A DNA stretch of 64,000 nucleotides from Calycina herbarum. Its lineage: Eukaryota > Ascomycota > Leotiomycetes > Helotiales > Pezizellaceae. Positions 1 through 11,758 of the stretch are shown here, piece after piece (the first letter of the stretch is position 1; the number at the start of each line of letters is the position of its first letter). Both the position numbers and the translations under genes were made by a program. Under the pieces are notes generated by a model. That model was not told where the DNA came from. It did no database searches and worked only from the letters and a program-made list of their open reading frames with translations. The stretch covers positions 62,001 to 126,000 of the forward strand of contig LLEY01000171.1 in the NCBI GenBank assembly GCA_001414485.1, in the 5' to 3' direction.

Positions 1-1140
1 TCGACTCCTCCTATGTCTCTCCAAACCATTGGGAATCTTTGTGATCCTTTTATTCGTGAATAACGCTTCTTTGTGGTGAGCGGTCTGAGTAACAATGACT
101 TATAAGAGAACAATATCATTGATCTTTATTAATAACAGCCACCCAAATTATTCCCGGCAAGTATATTTCCTATATATCCTTCCAGATAATTACTAATATT
201 TTCCATACAAAATTATACTGAAGAAAAACAAATCACTAGATGGGTTCCACCGACCCCCCTGCTTACTCAACCTTTGGGTCTCCGCCTTCTTATAGCCAGC
301 ATCCTCCACAGCATCTATGTACTTTAGAATACCAGAAAAACGAACAGCGCGACGATGGAGTGAAAGTTTCTATTACTGTTTTCTGTCAAGTACGAGGGAG
401 GTGGGCTGGGAGATTCAAAAAGGTTGACTGTGCAAGAGTGACGAGGTGCGGGCTTTGTGCGGGCCCTATTAAGATCTTGAATGGTTTGGTATGGCTGAGG
501 GAGGGATTTCCGCTGGTGGAAAGTTTGCATGTAATTGCGACCCCTAAATGATAGATGTTAAAATAGACGACAAATCTTCACATGAAAAATAATCTAAAGC
601 AACTTGATAGTAATTTATGTTTTTTTAATAAGAAAACCGAGCTTGCAGGTGTAGGGACAATATTTTGGTGAATCGTTAATGGAAAACTCAAAGTCCTAGA
701 AATGAATGGGGAAGGAGGTGGGTAAGTGTGAAACTGTCAGTTGGTTGTTGTATGAATGAAATTAACCTACACGAGGATTAGCGAAGGTGATATCTGCAAT
801 TACTGACTTGGTACGAAATAACTAGAATGATTAAGCGAGGTCACCAATTTTCAAAAACACTTGTCTTAATTCTTCTCAAATCACTTTCCCTAGAACCTTC
901 AGCACACTATGCGCGCTACACCCCACAGGAGTTAAATTCCATAGCTTTTACGATCCCTAGACGTTGCACTCTCTCCTCATGTTTGGCAATTTCGTATATA
1001 CATTTTACGTGTTTGGTTAATTTCTCAAGAATACTTTTTATAACAATAGATTAAATAAAGGTAAGAGGGCTAACATAACGCCGTGAAATTTGATATCAAA
1101 ATGGTTACATCCCACCTATAAAGAGAGATAGGGGTATAGC
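1..1140. other. AT-rich gene-poor stretch
   Basis: No gene with a recognisable family is visible here. The only longer open frame is the one at 240-551, listed separately. The rest is AT-rich with short frames that look like chance. I see no transposase, reverse transcriptase or tRNA. Confidence 0.5.
240..551 (+). CDS. hypothetical small ORF, doubtful
   Basis: An ATG-to-TGA frame of 103 codons. The N-terminus is rich in Pro, Ser and Tyr (it begins MGSTDPPAYS), and the middle is basic with three Cys (residues around 65-75). I recognise no family, signal peptide or membrane segment. It lies in an AT-rich gene-poor stretch, which makes chance likely. A Pro/Tyr-rich N-terminus is seen in some fungal proteins with PPxY-like motifs, but that is weak support. 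Confidence 0.2.
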   Translation: MGSTDPPAYSTFGSPPSYSQHPPQHLCTLEYQKNEQRDDGVKVSITVFCQVRGRWAGRFKKVDCARVTRCGLCAGPIKILNGLVWLREGFPLVESLHVIATPK

Positions 1141-1857
1141 CTACAACTGCCATACGCCGCCCCCTAAATATACAGGCTTGCGCCAATCACTCCTACAAAA
1201 CGACGTACACACATGAGCTCGCATAATCTTGAGAATACCTTCCGGTCCAGCGTCGTTCTCGCCAAACCCACCCTCTTCTGCACTCATGACAACAGGGTCA
1301 GTAAGCGCATAATAATGATCGACGCTATTTCCGTTCACGTCCTGATCAAGAATTCCACCTTGCAGGTCACATAAGAGAAGCTCTCCATCAGAGGCATGGT
1401 ACGACCAGTGTAAAAAAGCGTGTATAGCATCGTACCGAGGAGTACCAAGTCGCTCAGTAGGATAATACACGCCGACGAACCGCTCGAAGCCAGCAATTCC
1501 TTCGATAAGTGGTTCTATCATCGTAAAGCCATGCCCAGTATCTTCCCTATGCACAGCGGCGGAAGCTGTCTTGGGACTTTCAGCAAGATGGAGGTCCCAA
1601 AGCTCGAATCGGTTGAGAAAGACCCTGTAAGGAATTACTTGTGCGCTGTTAAAGGCATCGATGATTGGCTGAGCTCCATTTAATATGTCCAGCTCTGCTT
1701 GAAACTGTGTAGGATCGTTTTCTAAGAAGTTCTTAGCGACGCAAGGTGTATCTTTTCTAGGACCATTAGTATAAATAGCTCGCCGTGCCTCCTTAAATGT
1801 CCCGGTTGAAAATACCCCCGAAAGTTTAGCTCTAGTTAATAGATTAAATCTTCCGTA
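1141..1857 (-). CDS. alpha-kinase (MHCK/EF2K-type) domain, 5' end unresolved
   Basis: An open frame of about 238 codons ends at the stop at 1141-1143 and opens after an in-frame TGA at 1858-1860. It has no in-frame ATG before the conserved part. Atypical alpha-kinases phosphorylate Ser/Thr and share little sequence with ordinary kinases. The frame shows their landmarks in order: CVAKNF (the ATP-binding Lys), ELLLCDLQG, LTDPVVMS, FGENDAGPEGI and a C-terminal HVCTSFC that fits the zinc-binding His/Cys signature. No GT-AG boundary was obvious upstream. A short frame at 1955-2161 on the same strand begins with a CxxC pair and could be a remnant of an N-terminal exon. It may be a complete gene with an unseen 5' exon or a 5'-truncated pseudogene; its AT-rich surroundings favour decay. 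The family call is firm, the gene model is not. Confidence 0.68.
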   Translation of the reverse strand, partial: YGRFNLLTRAKLSGVFSTGTFKEARRAIYTNGPRKDTPCVAKNFLENDPTQFQAELDILNGAQPIIDAFNSAQVIPYRVFLNRFELWDLHLAESPKTASAAVHREDTGHGFTMIEPLIEGIAGFERFVGVYYPTERLGTPRYDAIHAFLHWSYHASDGELLLCDLQGGILDQDVNGNSVDHYYALTDPVVMSAEEGGFGENDAGPEGILKIMRAHVCTSFCRSDWRKPVYLGGGVWQL

Positions 1858-3534
1858 TCAGACATTTTGTATAATTACAACTTAGTCTTCGATGAGAGCG
1901 CTATTTTTAGATATGATTATTTGATGTATAGTAGTACATCTTGAATATAAGGAACTAATTATATGTAATTATATCATACTGTTTGCGTTTGAAAAGGAAT
2001 AGAATAGCGAAGGAGTAATACTTTGAATTGAAATAGCGAACGAATAGACCTTTTATTTTACTCCTTTGTCTTATGACGTTTCTCTGCCAAAACAACAATG
2101 GTTTGTTTGAAAAGACATTGTTAGAACAAAGAATACAAGACGTCCACTCGTCCTCAACCATAACATGTTAGTTCATCAGGGGGTGTGTCAGAATTCACTT
2201 AGTAAACATGAATGCACTCGCTTCAGGGTGAAAAATAGAGGACATTTTCATTTCTTACAATTTCAAAGGAGATTATTACTCCAATCTCATCACCTCTCCT
2301 CTCAAAAATCTCATCTGGCTCTTACCTCATTCTCGCCTTCTTCTTTGGCCATCTGATATGCTACAAGATAATAGTATTTTTTCAGAACACCCAAGCTGAC
2401 GAGTACATTTTCTAACTCCCAAATTTTCAGATTCCGCCCACTTGAATGTGAAATTGTTTTCCCAGTCGTTCTCTATTAATATTCAAACTTAGATGAAATG
2501 GTTAAAATAATCAAGAAGTCCTTCTTATCCAACAAGAATCTCTAGAACAATAGAGGGAGACAATGTACTCCATAAATAAGACCCTTATCACACTTTACTA
2601 AAACCGTAAGATCATATCCCAATGGGCATTTATCACTACAGGAGAGGCTTTAGAAAACCTCAGAAAGCACTGCAGGTTATCTATTACCAGAGAAACTCAC
2701 TACCACGATGGTAGTAAAATTTCCTGTACCAAGTGATTAAAACAATTTTTACAGGTGACCTCGTGAAAACTCCTACCTTCCTGGACTAGAAAACTGACGA
2801 AAAAAAGGCGAGAACAAGACGAAAAGCAAGTATTAATCACAAAACATCTTACTCAATATTATTAAGGAAAAAATATTGTTTTATTACTAAAATGAACCGC
2901 GATTCTCGCACCTCACTACTCCACTTCACTTCCCCCTGCCCTTGCCTTTTTCCCCGCCTCACTTCAAACTTCATCCTTCGCTAACTATACGATGTTGTAG
3001 AGTTCGCTGTTTAAGAGTGGAGTTCGTTCGCTAGTGAATGTCGGTGGATAAATGGTTATCTCTGGAGAGAAATCTGAAAGTGTTGGTATGACTTGGTCAT
3101 AAAAGTGGTGTTTGATGACTACCTAAGAGCGTGGGAGCGCCTAGCATCAAAGCGCGTGGTTGCTAGCGTGCTAATCACGTGAGTGGAAAACAAAGTGCTA
3201 TTCACTGGTATAGTGACAGAAAGAGTTTGAGCGCTTTGAAGAAGTGTACTAACACAGTATACTTCACTCTCGGTGCGGGTAAAAGTATCCGAAATTCCAA
3301 CTTTATTACGTACTAATTGTACTACTTACCCAAATATTACTATGTCTAACAAAAATACTATTTATATTATTAGTATTTGTCATTGTAATAAGCAGTTTTA
3401 ACTCTTCACAGATTCAAGTAGATCTTTTTTCTACGGAAAATCAAGACCTTTAACATAAAAGCATTTCTAGGAAGATATACTCTGTCCCCAGTACCATAGG
3501 TTCTTATTACTTAGAAAAGTCATCCTCTCTCAAG
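1858..3534. other. AT-rich intergenic stretch
   Basis: Mostly AT-rich DNA with no recognised gene. A 68-codon frame at 1955-2161 (minus) might be a degraded 5' part of the alpha-kinase gene. The part from about 2880 to 3300 has more GC but no coding frame that I can support. Confidence 0.45.
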
Positions 3535-6173
3535 CTAACTAACCATCTCGACATCATCATCACTCTTCCCCTTCCCCTTCCCTTTGCCCTTGCCCTTGCC
3601 CAATTTTTCAAAATTCAAAATCTTATAATGAACTCCATCCTTCCCCAAAACAACAACCCTCCTCATCTCAAAAGCCCCACTTCTAACCTCCAACTTCTCA
3701 GGAACAAAAGAGCCGCTGGTTGGAAGTGTATACTTCTCAAACCTCTCTTTGACTTCCTCGTTCGTGAAGACAGTAGATTTAGGCGATGCAGTTTCGAGGT
3801 GTGGTGAGTATTTCATTTGGAACTCTTCGGTTGTGGTTGCATCAGTTCCGGTAGGGGAGTCGTATGGGATTGTAAGGAGTGTTGTTGCTCCTGGTGTTTT
3901 CGTTAGACTCAATGGAAGGGGTGATTGAGGGAGAATACTTACCACCAACTTCCCAGAGTACAAGAAGGGTTGTGTCGCCGGATATCTTGATATCTTTGAT
4001 TGTACCGCTGCCTAATTTGATTGCTGATGAATCAATATCTGAGATTGAGCTGAGACCACCGTCGATTGATAGATAAACTCGGGTGATTTGTACTACCGAG
4101 ATGTTAGATCAGACGTTTCAAATCGCAATAAAACTCACTTGAACCTGACATGTCTTTTGGGACAAACGCAACACAAGCTCGAGCTGTTGATGAGCCCTGT
4201 GAGAATATTAGCATATTGACTATCACCAAAAGGTTAGTTGACTAACAGCAGTACTTAACCTCATATCAACCAACTTCTCATCCTTAACAACCCCAACCTG
4301 CTGCGGCATCCCAAATATCACATTCCTCTTTTCCGCATTCGCAATCTGACCAAATACAACTTTCGCCTGGCTCGTCAAGTATCCACAAAGTAACTCAACA
4401 CGTGGTAGTGCTTTCATATAAGGCAGCCCAGATTCCTGCTTTCGAAGCTGCTTGTCGAGTATATCAAACATTGGAAGGTTCTGCTCAACTTGCCAACCAT
4501 TCTTGTAATCATCAGAGGTATTGTCTCCAAGATATACCTCCAACGGACTCGAAGTCATACATGTTTGAAGATATGATAACACTTTACTGTGCTCAATTGA
4601 CGCTTCCTTCTCCAAGTCATCGTCCTTGGGAGAGACTGATGAATCTGACGCTAACCTATCGATCTCATGTCTCAACCAAGACGAAAATGCTGCGAATAGT
4701 TCAAGTTCATCGACAACTTGAATTAGAATCTTAGAGGACACCAGGTGTAGGCAAGCCACAGTGTCTACAATGAGACTGATCTGGTGGCTCGAGAAGCCGA
4801 GTGTATCATTGGAGCTTTGAAATTTGGCAATGCCTGAGAATCGACTGAGTATGACCGAACATCTTTCTAGAGCAGGAAGCATGTTCTCGTGAACTAGCCG
4901 ACGAGTATTCTCGAGGCCAGTGACCACTACCTTTTCCCATCTTTTGTGGCCCTGTTGAAGTTAGAAAATGGAGGAACTATGATTGTCACTAAACTCACCC
5001 TCTCAGCCAATTCATCCACCAACCACTCTTTCACGATTGGGAATGTGTGCCCTGTTGCCACAGAATGGTACAGAGCTTGGACAATATTTCCCTTTCCCTT
5101 TTCTGCAAGCTCCTCATTTACATTCCGAAGAAATTTGCTAGGCAAATCCCGAGTAGAATTCCACTCGTTGACTATTAGTATTTGGACTTGATGAATGTAT
5201 CTCAACAAGTTCTGAAGTGCCGTTGACCTTGATGCTAGTAGTGAAAGATAATCGCTGGTTGCAGAAATAAACCGTAGATCCAACGCGGCAAAAAATAAAC
5301 TGTCCGACCCCGGAGCTTTCAGAAGAAGGGCGTGAGACGAGAACTTTGGATGTGATGAATGCATGATCAACTGGGGTATTTTGCTTGAAGGGATTGAAGG
5401 TAGAGGAAACGATCCAATGACAAATGAGTCGTATATGGTGAGATAGATCTGTCCTTCTTTCGTCCCAACAACCATTACATCGACCGAATCGTTGTCTTTT
5501 GGGTCGAAAGGATGGAAAAGCGTATCCAAAGAGGATCTTGAACAGAAAACATCTTCACTAAAGTAAAATTAGCAACAATTTTCAGAATCAAAATTTGACT
5601 TACGAGCTTCCACCTGCTGCCAAAAGACTCAATTTGGGTAGACTTCTTTCAATATCAATCATAGACAGATCCCTCGGCAAATCCAATGGAGATTTCGTCT
5701 CCGAAGCAAGAGTATCCGACCCCAAAAGCTCCCCCCAAGTCGAACCCGACTTCTTCAAACTCGACGTCTTGCTGGTAAGATTCGATCCCCATCCCATGCA
5801 CGTGATCCCCGAAACACCTTCACCAGTCGAAAATTGATGAACGATTTTGGTACTCTCCGCCCCGACCAGACGTACGCTCCCATCGCTCCAAGCAACAGCA
5901 AGCAGTTGCCCTGCGACTTGTTAGACCCTTCTCGTGAATTTTAGACGGGGACAAACCATTTGGTTTCCACCTGATGCTCTCCACCACCAGCGTTCCGGTC
6001 TTTTGCGCTGCCCCATACACACGCTGCCCATTGAGACGATATATGAGAACTTGCTGATCTGTAGTACCAAGGGCGATCAAGTCCATCGATGGGCAATATG
6101 CGAGCAGGCTAGGGTCCGCCGCATGGGGTAGCGTCTTTTCGCCCAGCGTCGCGAGCGAAGCAGATGCCGCCAT
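3535..6173 (-). CDS. anaphase-promoting complex subunit 4
   Basis: A scaffold subunit of the APC/C, the nuclear ubiquitin ligase that triggers anaphase. Seven exons: 6173-5957, 5910-5604, 5557-4999, 4951-4247, 4196-4139, 4092-3943 and 3890-3535. They join to 783 aa. The N-terminus carries the Apc4 WD40-like start: LLAYCPSMDLIALGT, then RLNGQRVYG, SIRWKPNGQ and AVAWSDGSVRLV. This is followed by the long helical Apc4 region, roughly residues 250-600. The introns are 46-52 nt. The fourth donor is ambiguous: the choice at 4246 keeps the conserved frame ACVAFVPKDMSG. The C-terminus ends in a Gly-Lys run followed by an acidic tail. The ATG at 6171-6173 is the only sensible start. It lies tandem to the delta-COP gene upstream, with 422 bp between them. 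Confidence 0.9.
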
Positions 6174-6595
6174 TATGAAATTCGATTAGAAAATTGTGGT
6201 TCTTTTTTATGAGGGCTGTCGGCACATCGTGCCTATTCACAATGATAGGATTGCAGTTTTCATGGAGGGGTTTCTGGGAAGGTGCAACGCGTGGGCGCGT
6301 CGTCGTCCCTGCCGATTTATCAGGAAAACACATGACCTGTTTCATCAACCGTCGATTTATAATAATTTAAAGTCATTAATTAGCACTGGATCATCTCACT
6401 TCTCTGCAAAAATGGTTTGTCTTCAACTTGCAATATTTAATGGTGTCAAGCACTTTGACATTTGAACTTCAATTCATAAATCTGTGATTTCTCTATTCTG
6501 TTCATCATCATCCATCCGGGCTATGTCTGGCCACGCCCCCTACGCTACGCTTGGAAAACCCGTGAATTTTTTGATTCCTGCCCAAAAGTACGCTT
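6174..6595. promoter_or_regulatory. intergenic between delta-COP and APC4
   Basis: About 420 bp that must contain the 3' end of the coatomer delta gene and the promoter of APC4. No coding frame here is supported. It has no clear TATA box. Confidence 0.4.
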
Positions 6596-8351
6596 TTATT
6601 CAATAGTGTATGCATCCGCCACAGATTTGATCTCCTTGGAGAAATCAACCGTCTCGTCAAGTTCAAGAAGAGTGATATCATTGACCTAAAGAAGCTTGTT
6701 AGAGAATGTTTTTGCAACACGTTAAGCGAATGACTTACATCGACATCGATAAATGGCTTTGTCTTGCTAAACTTGACCTGCATGGGGAAAAATTCGTTCT
6801 CGTCTCCGGCTTGAGCTTCGAATTCAAAGGAGCCAGTAGCGTTATCCTCGTCAACCAAACCAATAGTCCATTCCAGGCTATCTCCAGAAACTTCATAGGT
6901 GGCATCAAAGCTTGATACAGAAGGTTCACTGGTGGCGTAAGGAATCACAACTGTGACATCTTTTAGAGGATCGCCACCTGTGAGCTCGTATTCAACGGTA
7001 ATGTTGTATGTATCGTCAGAGCCTCGGTTGACCCATACTGTGAAAGTGATTGGGACAGCACTGGAATCGTCTGACTTTGGCGTGGCTCTCCAACGCAAGA
7101 CACCAACTGAGTTATTAACTGGGAAGCCTTTAGTGACATTTGTCATTTGGATACCTTTGGAGCTGTTGAAAACATTCTTGTCGACGTTGGGATGCGTCCG
7201 GAACTGAACACCATGGCTTGCATTGGCCACAAGATCCAACTTGACTTTAGTTAGAGTTGGATCCGAGATCTTCAGTTGTAAATCTCCCTTAATTTCTAGA
7301 GAGTTCAGAGCTCCTTCCCTTGACAATTTGGCGTTTATCGTCTCCGCAATTGTAACATGAATGGCGTCGCGGTCTACGGATGTGGAGGCAGGTGCAGCAT
7401 GCTCTGTGGCAGCTGGTGCCGGGTGGTTTGGAACAAGTGAAGAAGAAGCAGGCTCTTCTGCCTCGGCACCCAGATCACCTCTAACACGTTCAAACATATC
7501 TGTTGTCTTCGATTTTTTGCCCAACTGCATTCCCTTGCCCTTTGGCGCACTTGCTCTGATTAAATTATTAGTGATGAACGGGCAGGAGGGGCAATTCGCT
7601 TACTTGTAAGATTTGTTCTTTTCAGCCTCGTATGAATCGTAGGTGTCGGTAACAGTTGACTTGGACGGGGGCGTGTATGTAGGGTAAACGGGTGTTCGGG
7701 GGATGGCATTTCTTCCACTTCTTGAAACTTCCTTGCGCTGCATCTCCAACTGCTTGGCTTTTCGCTTTCGCTCTTCCGTGGCCTCCAATTCCTTGTTCTG
7801 CAAAGCAAATTAGTCACACGCCGCAGCAGCTGAGCATAATTTCAATATACCCTTGAGATAATCTCCTGTATCCTCTCTTCGTGACTCTCCATTTCCAAAA
7901 ATGTCTTGATTTGGCTGATTGTGAGATTCTCCCGATACCCCAGTGTGACCAGCTCATCAAAGGCGCTGAGAAGCTCATAGGCATTCTTTAAAATCTCCCT
8001 TTCATCCAGAGTTTTGCATGTGCTGGTAACAACTTGTGCGAATAGGTGCAAAGAATCAATATCTTGGAGGATGTTGGATTGGCGGTTCGTAATGAGGACC
8101 ATGTATAGCTCGTCCAGTGGTTGGTAGACAAAGCGTACATTATCCTGCTCCACAGTTGTATGCTGAGTGCTGGAATCTGCGAGCTTTGGAAAGGAAGCAA
8201 GAAGAGCTTCAATTCTCGACCGCTGCATCTCCCGAAACTGTCTGGAAAGGACAGCTTTACCCCCCCGTGTACAGATTGAGGCTGCGAGGACAACCTGATT
8301 TGTAGTTAGCAGAGGAAATTGAAGTTGGAGACTGGCAGATATACGCACCAT
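6596..8351 (-). CDS. coatomer subunit delta (delta-COP)
   Basis: Delta-COP is part of the F-subcomplex of the COPI coat, which moves vesicles from Golgi to ER. Five exons: 8351-8349, 8294-7851, 7797-7604, 7555-6739 and 6685-6596. They join to 515 aa, normal for the family. The N-terminus (MVVLAASICTRGGKAVLSRQF) is the longin/clathrin-adaptor small-chain-like domain. A charged linker (KELEATEERKRKAKQLEMQ) follows, and the C-terminal mu-homology domain runs from about residue 270 to the end (LEIKGDLQLKISD, VGVLRWRATPKSDDS, VTVVIPYATSEP). The first coding exon is the ATG alone. The 54-nt intron after it has no stop and keeps frame, so retention would insert 18 residues after Met1. Confidence 0.95.
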
Positions 8352-8997
8352 TATGGCGGGTGGAAGTGGTACGTGTTGAGGTGGTGGAGGGGTGGAAAGT
8401 GGTATATTATTTGGTATCAGTGTCCAGATTGTGCCCGCGAAAGCTCAAGGATAGTGTGGCCTTGAATATGAGGCTTAAGCATTCTTGGGGCAACTCCGTC
8501 TCTTAGCAGGGGCAAGCGCGTCAATTCCGACGCTAAAAGGGAAGCTGCTTTCATCATCCAACTAAAAGGGTAATATTAATTCAAACCACCAACCCCGAGT
8601 CCATCCCACGACACCACGACATCTCCAACCTCAGCAGACTACTCAATACACTAGTGAAGCAGTCTTTTAGAGCACCGAACTAGCATCATATTTGTTTGTC
8701 CCTCAGATCTTTCCTTCCTTTCTTCCTTGCAAGGAACTTCTTTTGATCCGCCCTCGTGAATGCGACCCTTCCGCCAAAATACAAGGGATCTTTGTTCATC
8801 ACCCCCCTCTACGACCTTTTGCCTACTTAACCCACTGCCCAGAACCTACATACGCAGCTGTATCTGCGTCGAATAGAGACCCTTCCCATCGACCCTTCAT
8901 AGCGTGGAAGACCACGGAAATGCGTCAGTAGCCAGCAGGCAGGAGACAATTTAATCGACAGACGAGCCAACCCAGGCCACCAACTTCCAAGCTCCCC
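8352..8997. promoter_or_regulatory. divergent promoter region
   Basis: About 650 bp between the divergent delta-COP (minus) and acidic-protein (plus) starts. It probably serves both genes. It is rich in short pyrimidine tracts near 8690-8840, as often seen before fungal start sites. No ORF here is convincing. Confidence 0.45.
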
Positions 8998-11758
8998 ATG
9001 CTCGCCGCTCATTTCGAACACTCCCTTCCGCCCATGATGGCAGACGATAGCATGGAGATATCTTCCGATCACGGTCATAACGTCGATGATATCGACATTG
9101 ACATCGAGTTCACTGCTGGAGATGGCGACGGCGGAGAAGATTACATGGTGGATGATACTCCAATGAATACTGGCTTCGAAGAGAATCACCACAATCAAGA
9201 CTTCTTGACGGCCGCCGACGAGCTGATGGTCGATGACACCTCGGTTGTGGATGAAATGAACGACCATCATGATGGACCTCTAGATCTGATGATTGACGAT
9301 GCGGCCGTTACAATGCTTGATGAAACTATCGAGGAGCCGGTTGCGGAACCTACATCAACTTTGGCGACAGAATTCTCTCAAGACATCGATATACCAGGCT
9401 CAGAAGACCATGGTGTTCCGACTTTGGCCGTGGACGAATCTCATGGCGAGCAACAAGTTAGATCAGACACCTATGAGTCTTCGGTGCCCTTGGAGCTGAC
9501 TGTTGATGCTTTTGATGCCGATCCGGTAACGAGCTCAGTTAACGCTGGATCCGATTCGGCTGATAAAGATGCCAACCTCGAATCAGATATCGAAGCTGAG
9601 CAGGGTGTTTTGGCCCAAGTCAGCACCGATCCTAAAGACTCGGAAGATTCTGACACAAAGTTGTCTTCGAGCCTAGATGCGTCGGTACCTAATACCACCA
9701 CGAGCCCCCACAGAGAGGAAAAGCCGGAATCCGCTGGTGAAAACGAAGTTGGTCAGCCAGATGAGCAAACTAATATAACCAAATCCCCCCCAGCTTCTAA
9801 CCCTGATGCTCCCCATGTTGCACAGGAACAAACCACTGAATACCAAGATAACACCAAAGAGGAAGCCGCTCCAGAGAACACACTGATTCTACCCGAAGTA
9901 GTGATCGTTTGGCGGTCTACTGAGTATTCCTTATTCCCAAAATCCGAGTTCGACGACCCAGACACTTTCTTCCTTTCAGATCCAAGTATTCTTGAACAGC
10001 CGATTGGCGACTTTCTCCAATCTATCCGAGATGTTATCCACGAGGAACTCGAGGAGGAAGCCGAGTTATGCATGGCAGTAGAGGATCTTGCTTTGGAGAT
10101 TGAAGAGGTGAGTTGCCACACTTTTGTCTCATAGTTAACTGCTAACATGGATATCAGACTTCCACACACCTTCGGGACTATACCCTTGGTCAAATTATTG
10201 ACGTGTTCAACAAATTACTTGAGAATGATATGGAGGACATTCGGCCGCTGTACGTGATGCTACGCGCCAGAGCGAACTTTTCAAAGCGATACGACGTCTG
10301 CCAATCTAGCGCTATCGACGGTAAGGGTTTATCTGAAATCTTGATATTCCGTGACGAGACCGAGAGCCAAGAGGATTTTGCCGCCAATGCTGAGAATGCG
10401 GCATTTGACGGTGGACTCGATACTGAAGCTGACGGAGGATACGACGAAGGACATCACAACCCATCCGATATTTTGGATGGTGGATCACAAAATAACCAAA
10501 TAGAAAACAACCAAGCTTCTGGATCGCCCCACGCCTACCAGGAGACTGAATCTTGGAACAATGACAACGCAGCAGCAGCCGAAGAACACGAGACTAAAGC
10601 TATCTCGAGTCAGCACCCTGGTCCCCAGGAATCTCTCCCAAACACTGATAACTCCAAGGTCTCGGATGTGGTTCGCACAGAAGAAGGGATTGTGGCAAGT
10701 ACTCATGATGAAGACGATTTGATTGATTACTCGGACGAAGAAACCGAAGAACCAAACACAAAAGACCGTAGAAGTACACCTGCAGCGGAGACTCATGATG
10801 CTGAAAACCAAGCACAGAATGGTACCTATTCCGATTCATTTTCCCCATGTCTGAAACCCAATACCTGTTTCTGTTCTAAATGTCTCGTCCTTGTAGTCGA
10901 AGAATACGAAGCGATCAATGAGGAACTCCAACGCCGGCGATCTTTGTCCCGTACGGCTGAAGGAAATGATGCTCTGCAACCTGGCAACGATGAGGACCAA
11001 GACACACCAAAGGTTGAAAACCATGTTGAAACCGGAGATTTTGGAGATGAACTTGACTATGAAGTTGATTCTAAAGGCCAAGAAGACCTTGTTACAAATG
11101 ATATCACGGATGAGTCCGGAAAGGATAAGTATGACGGTGAGCCTCTTGAGGAACAATATGTTGCGGAGGTCGAGTCAGCAGAGTCAGGTCAACAACTTGA
11201 TACCCAAGAGGCTTCATTCCAAGAGATTCAAGAACACGAAGAGAATTATGAAGAGTTTGAGCTAGGCGATGAAAACCCCCAAAACGCCGATGCTGGCGAT
11301 TTTGATGCAGTAGATTTCCAACAAGAAGAGTATAACGAGCTACAAGGAACCGAGGGCGCAATCGACGAAACCACAAATCTTCTGGAATTCGACGATGCCG
11401 CGGAGTCTAGTGCTACTGTGAGTGCCGATGAGCCTCATCGGGAGGACGATCTCACCGATTTTGACCTCGACGGCGAAATTGCCAACAACGAAGCCATAAA
11501 TGACACGGATCCTGTGGCCACATTGCCAGACGAGGACGAGATTGATTATGAGGATGATGGGGACATCAAGGACGTGGATGTGACCATAGTCCAGCCTCCC
11601 ATCTCAACAACGCCGAACGGTTCTACCAAAAGATCTATATCTGAAGTAGAAGTCGATGAGGTTACGGCTTTAGGAGCGCAAGGTATGCTTTTCCTTCTAG
11701 AAAGCAATGTGATGAACTTGCTAACACTTACGTAGACAACAAACGATCTAGATCGTAA
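8998..11758 (+). CDS. large acidic protein of unknown function
   Basis: Three exons (8998-10107, 10158-11682, 11736-11758) join to 885 aa. The second intron was placed so that the last exon encodes DNKRSRS and a stop. The protein is very rich in Asp/Glu. A more ordered region lies around residues 301-435 (VVIVWRSTEYSLFPKSEFDD ... IGDFLQSIRDVIHEELEEEA ... LRDYTLGQIIDVFN), likely helical. A cysteine cluster near residues 600-612 (CLKPNTCFCSKC) could bind metal. Repeated acidic motifs of the type DDLIDYSDEE and DEIDYEDD occur, and the tail is KRS-rich with SISEVEVDE. This combination suggests a nuclear protein, perhaps chromatin or transcription linked, but that is inference and I recognise no named family. 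Met1 at 8998 or the ATG at 9034 could be the start. Confidence 0.85.
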
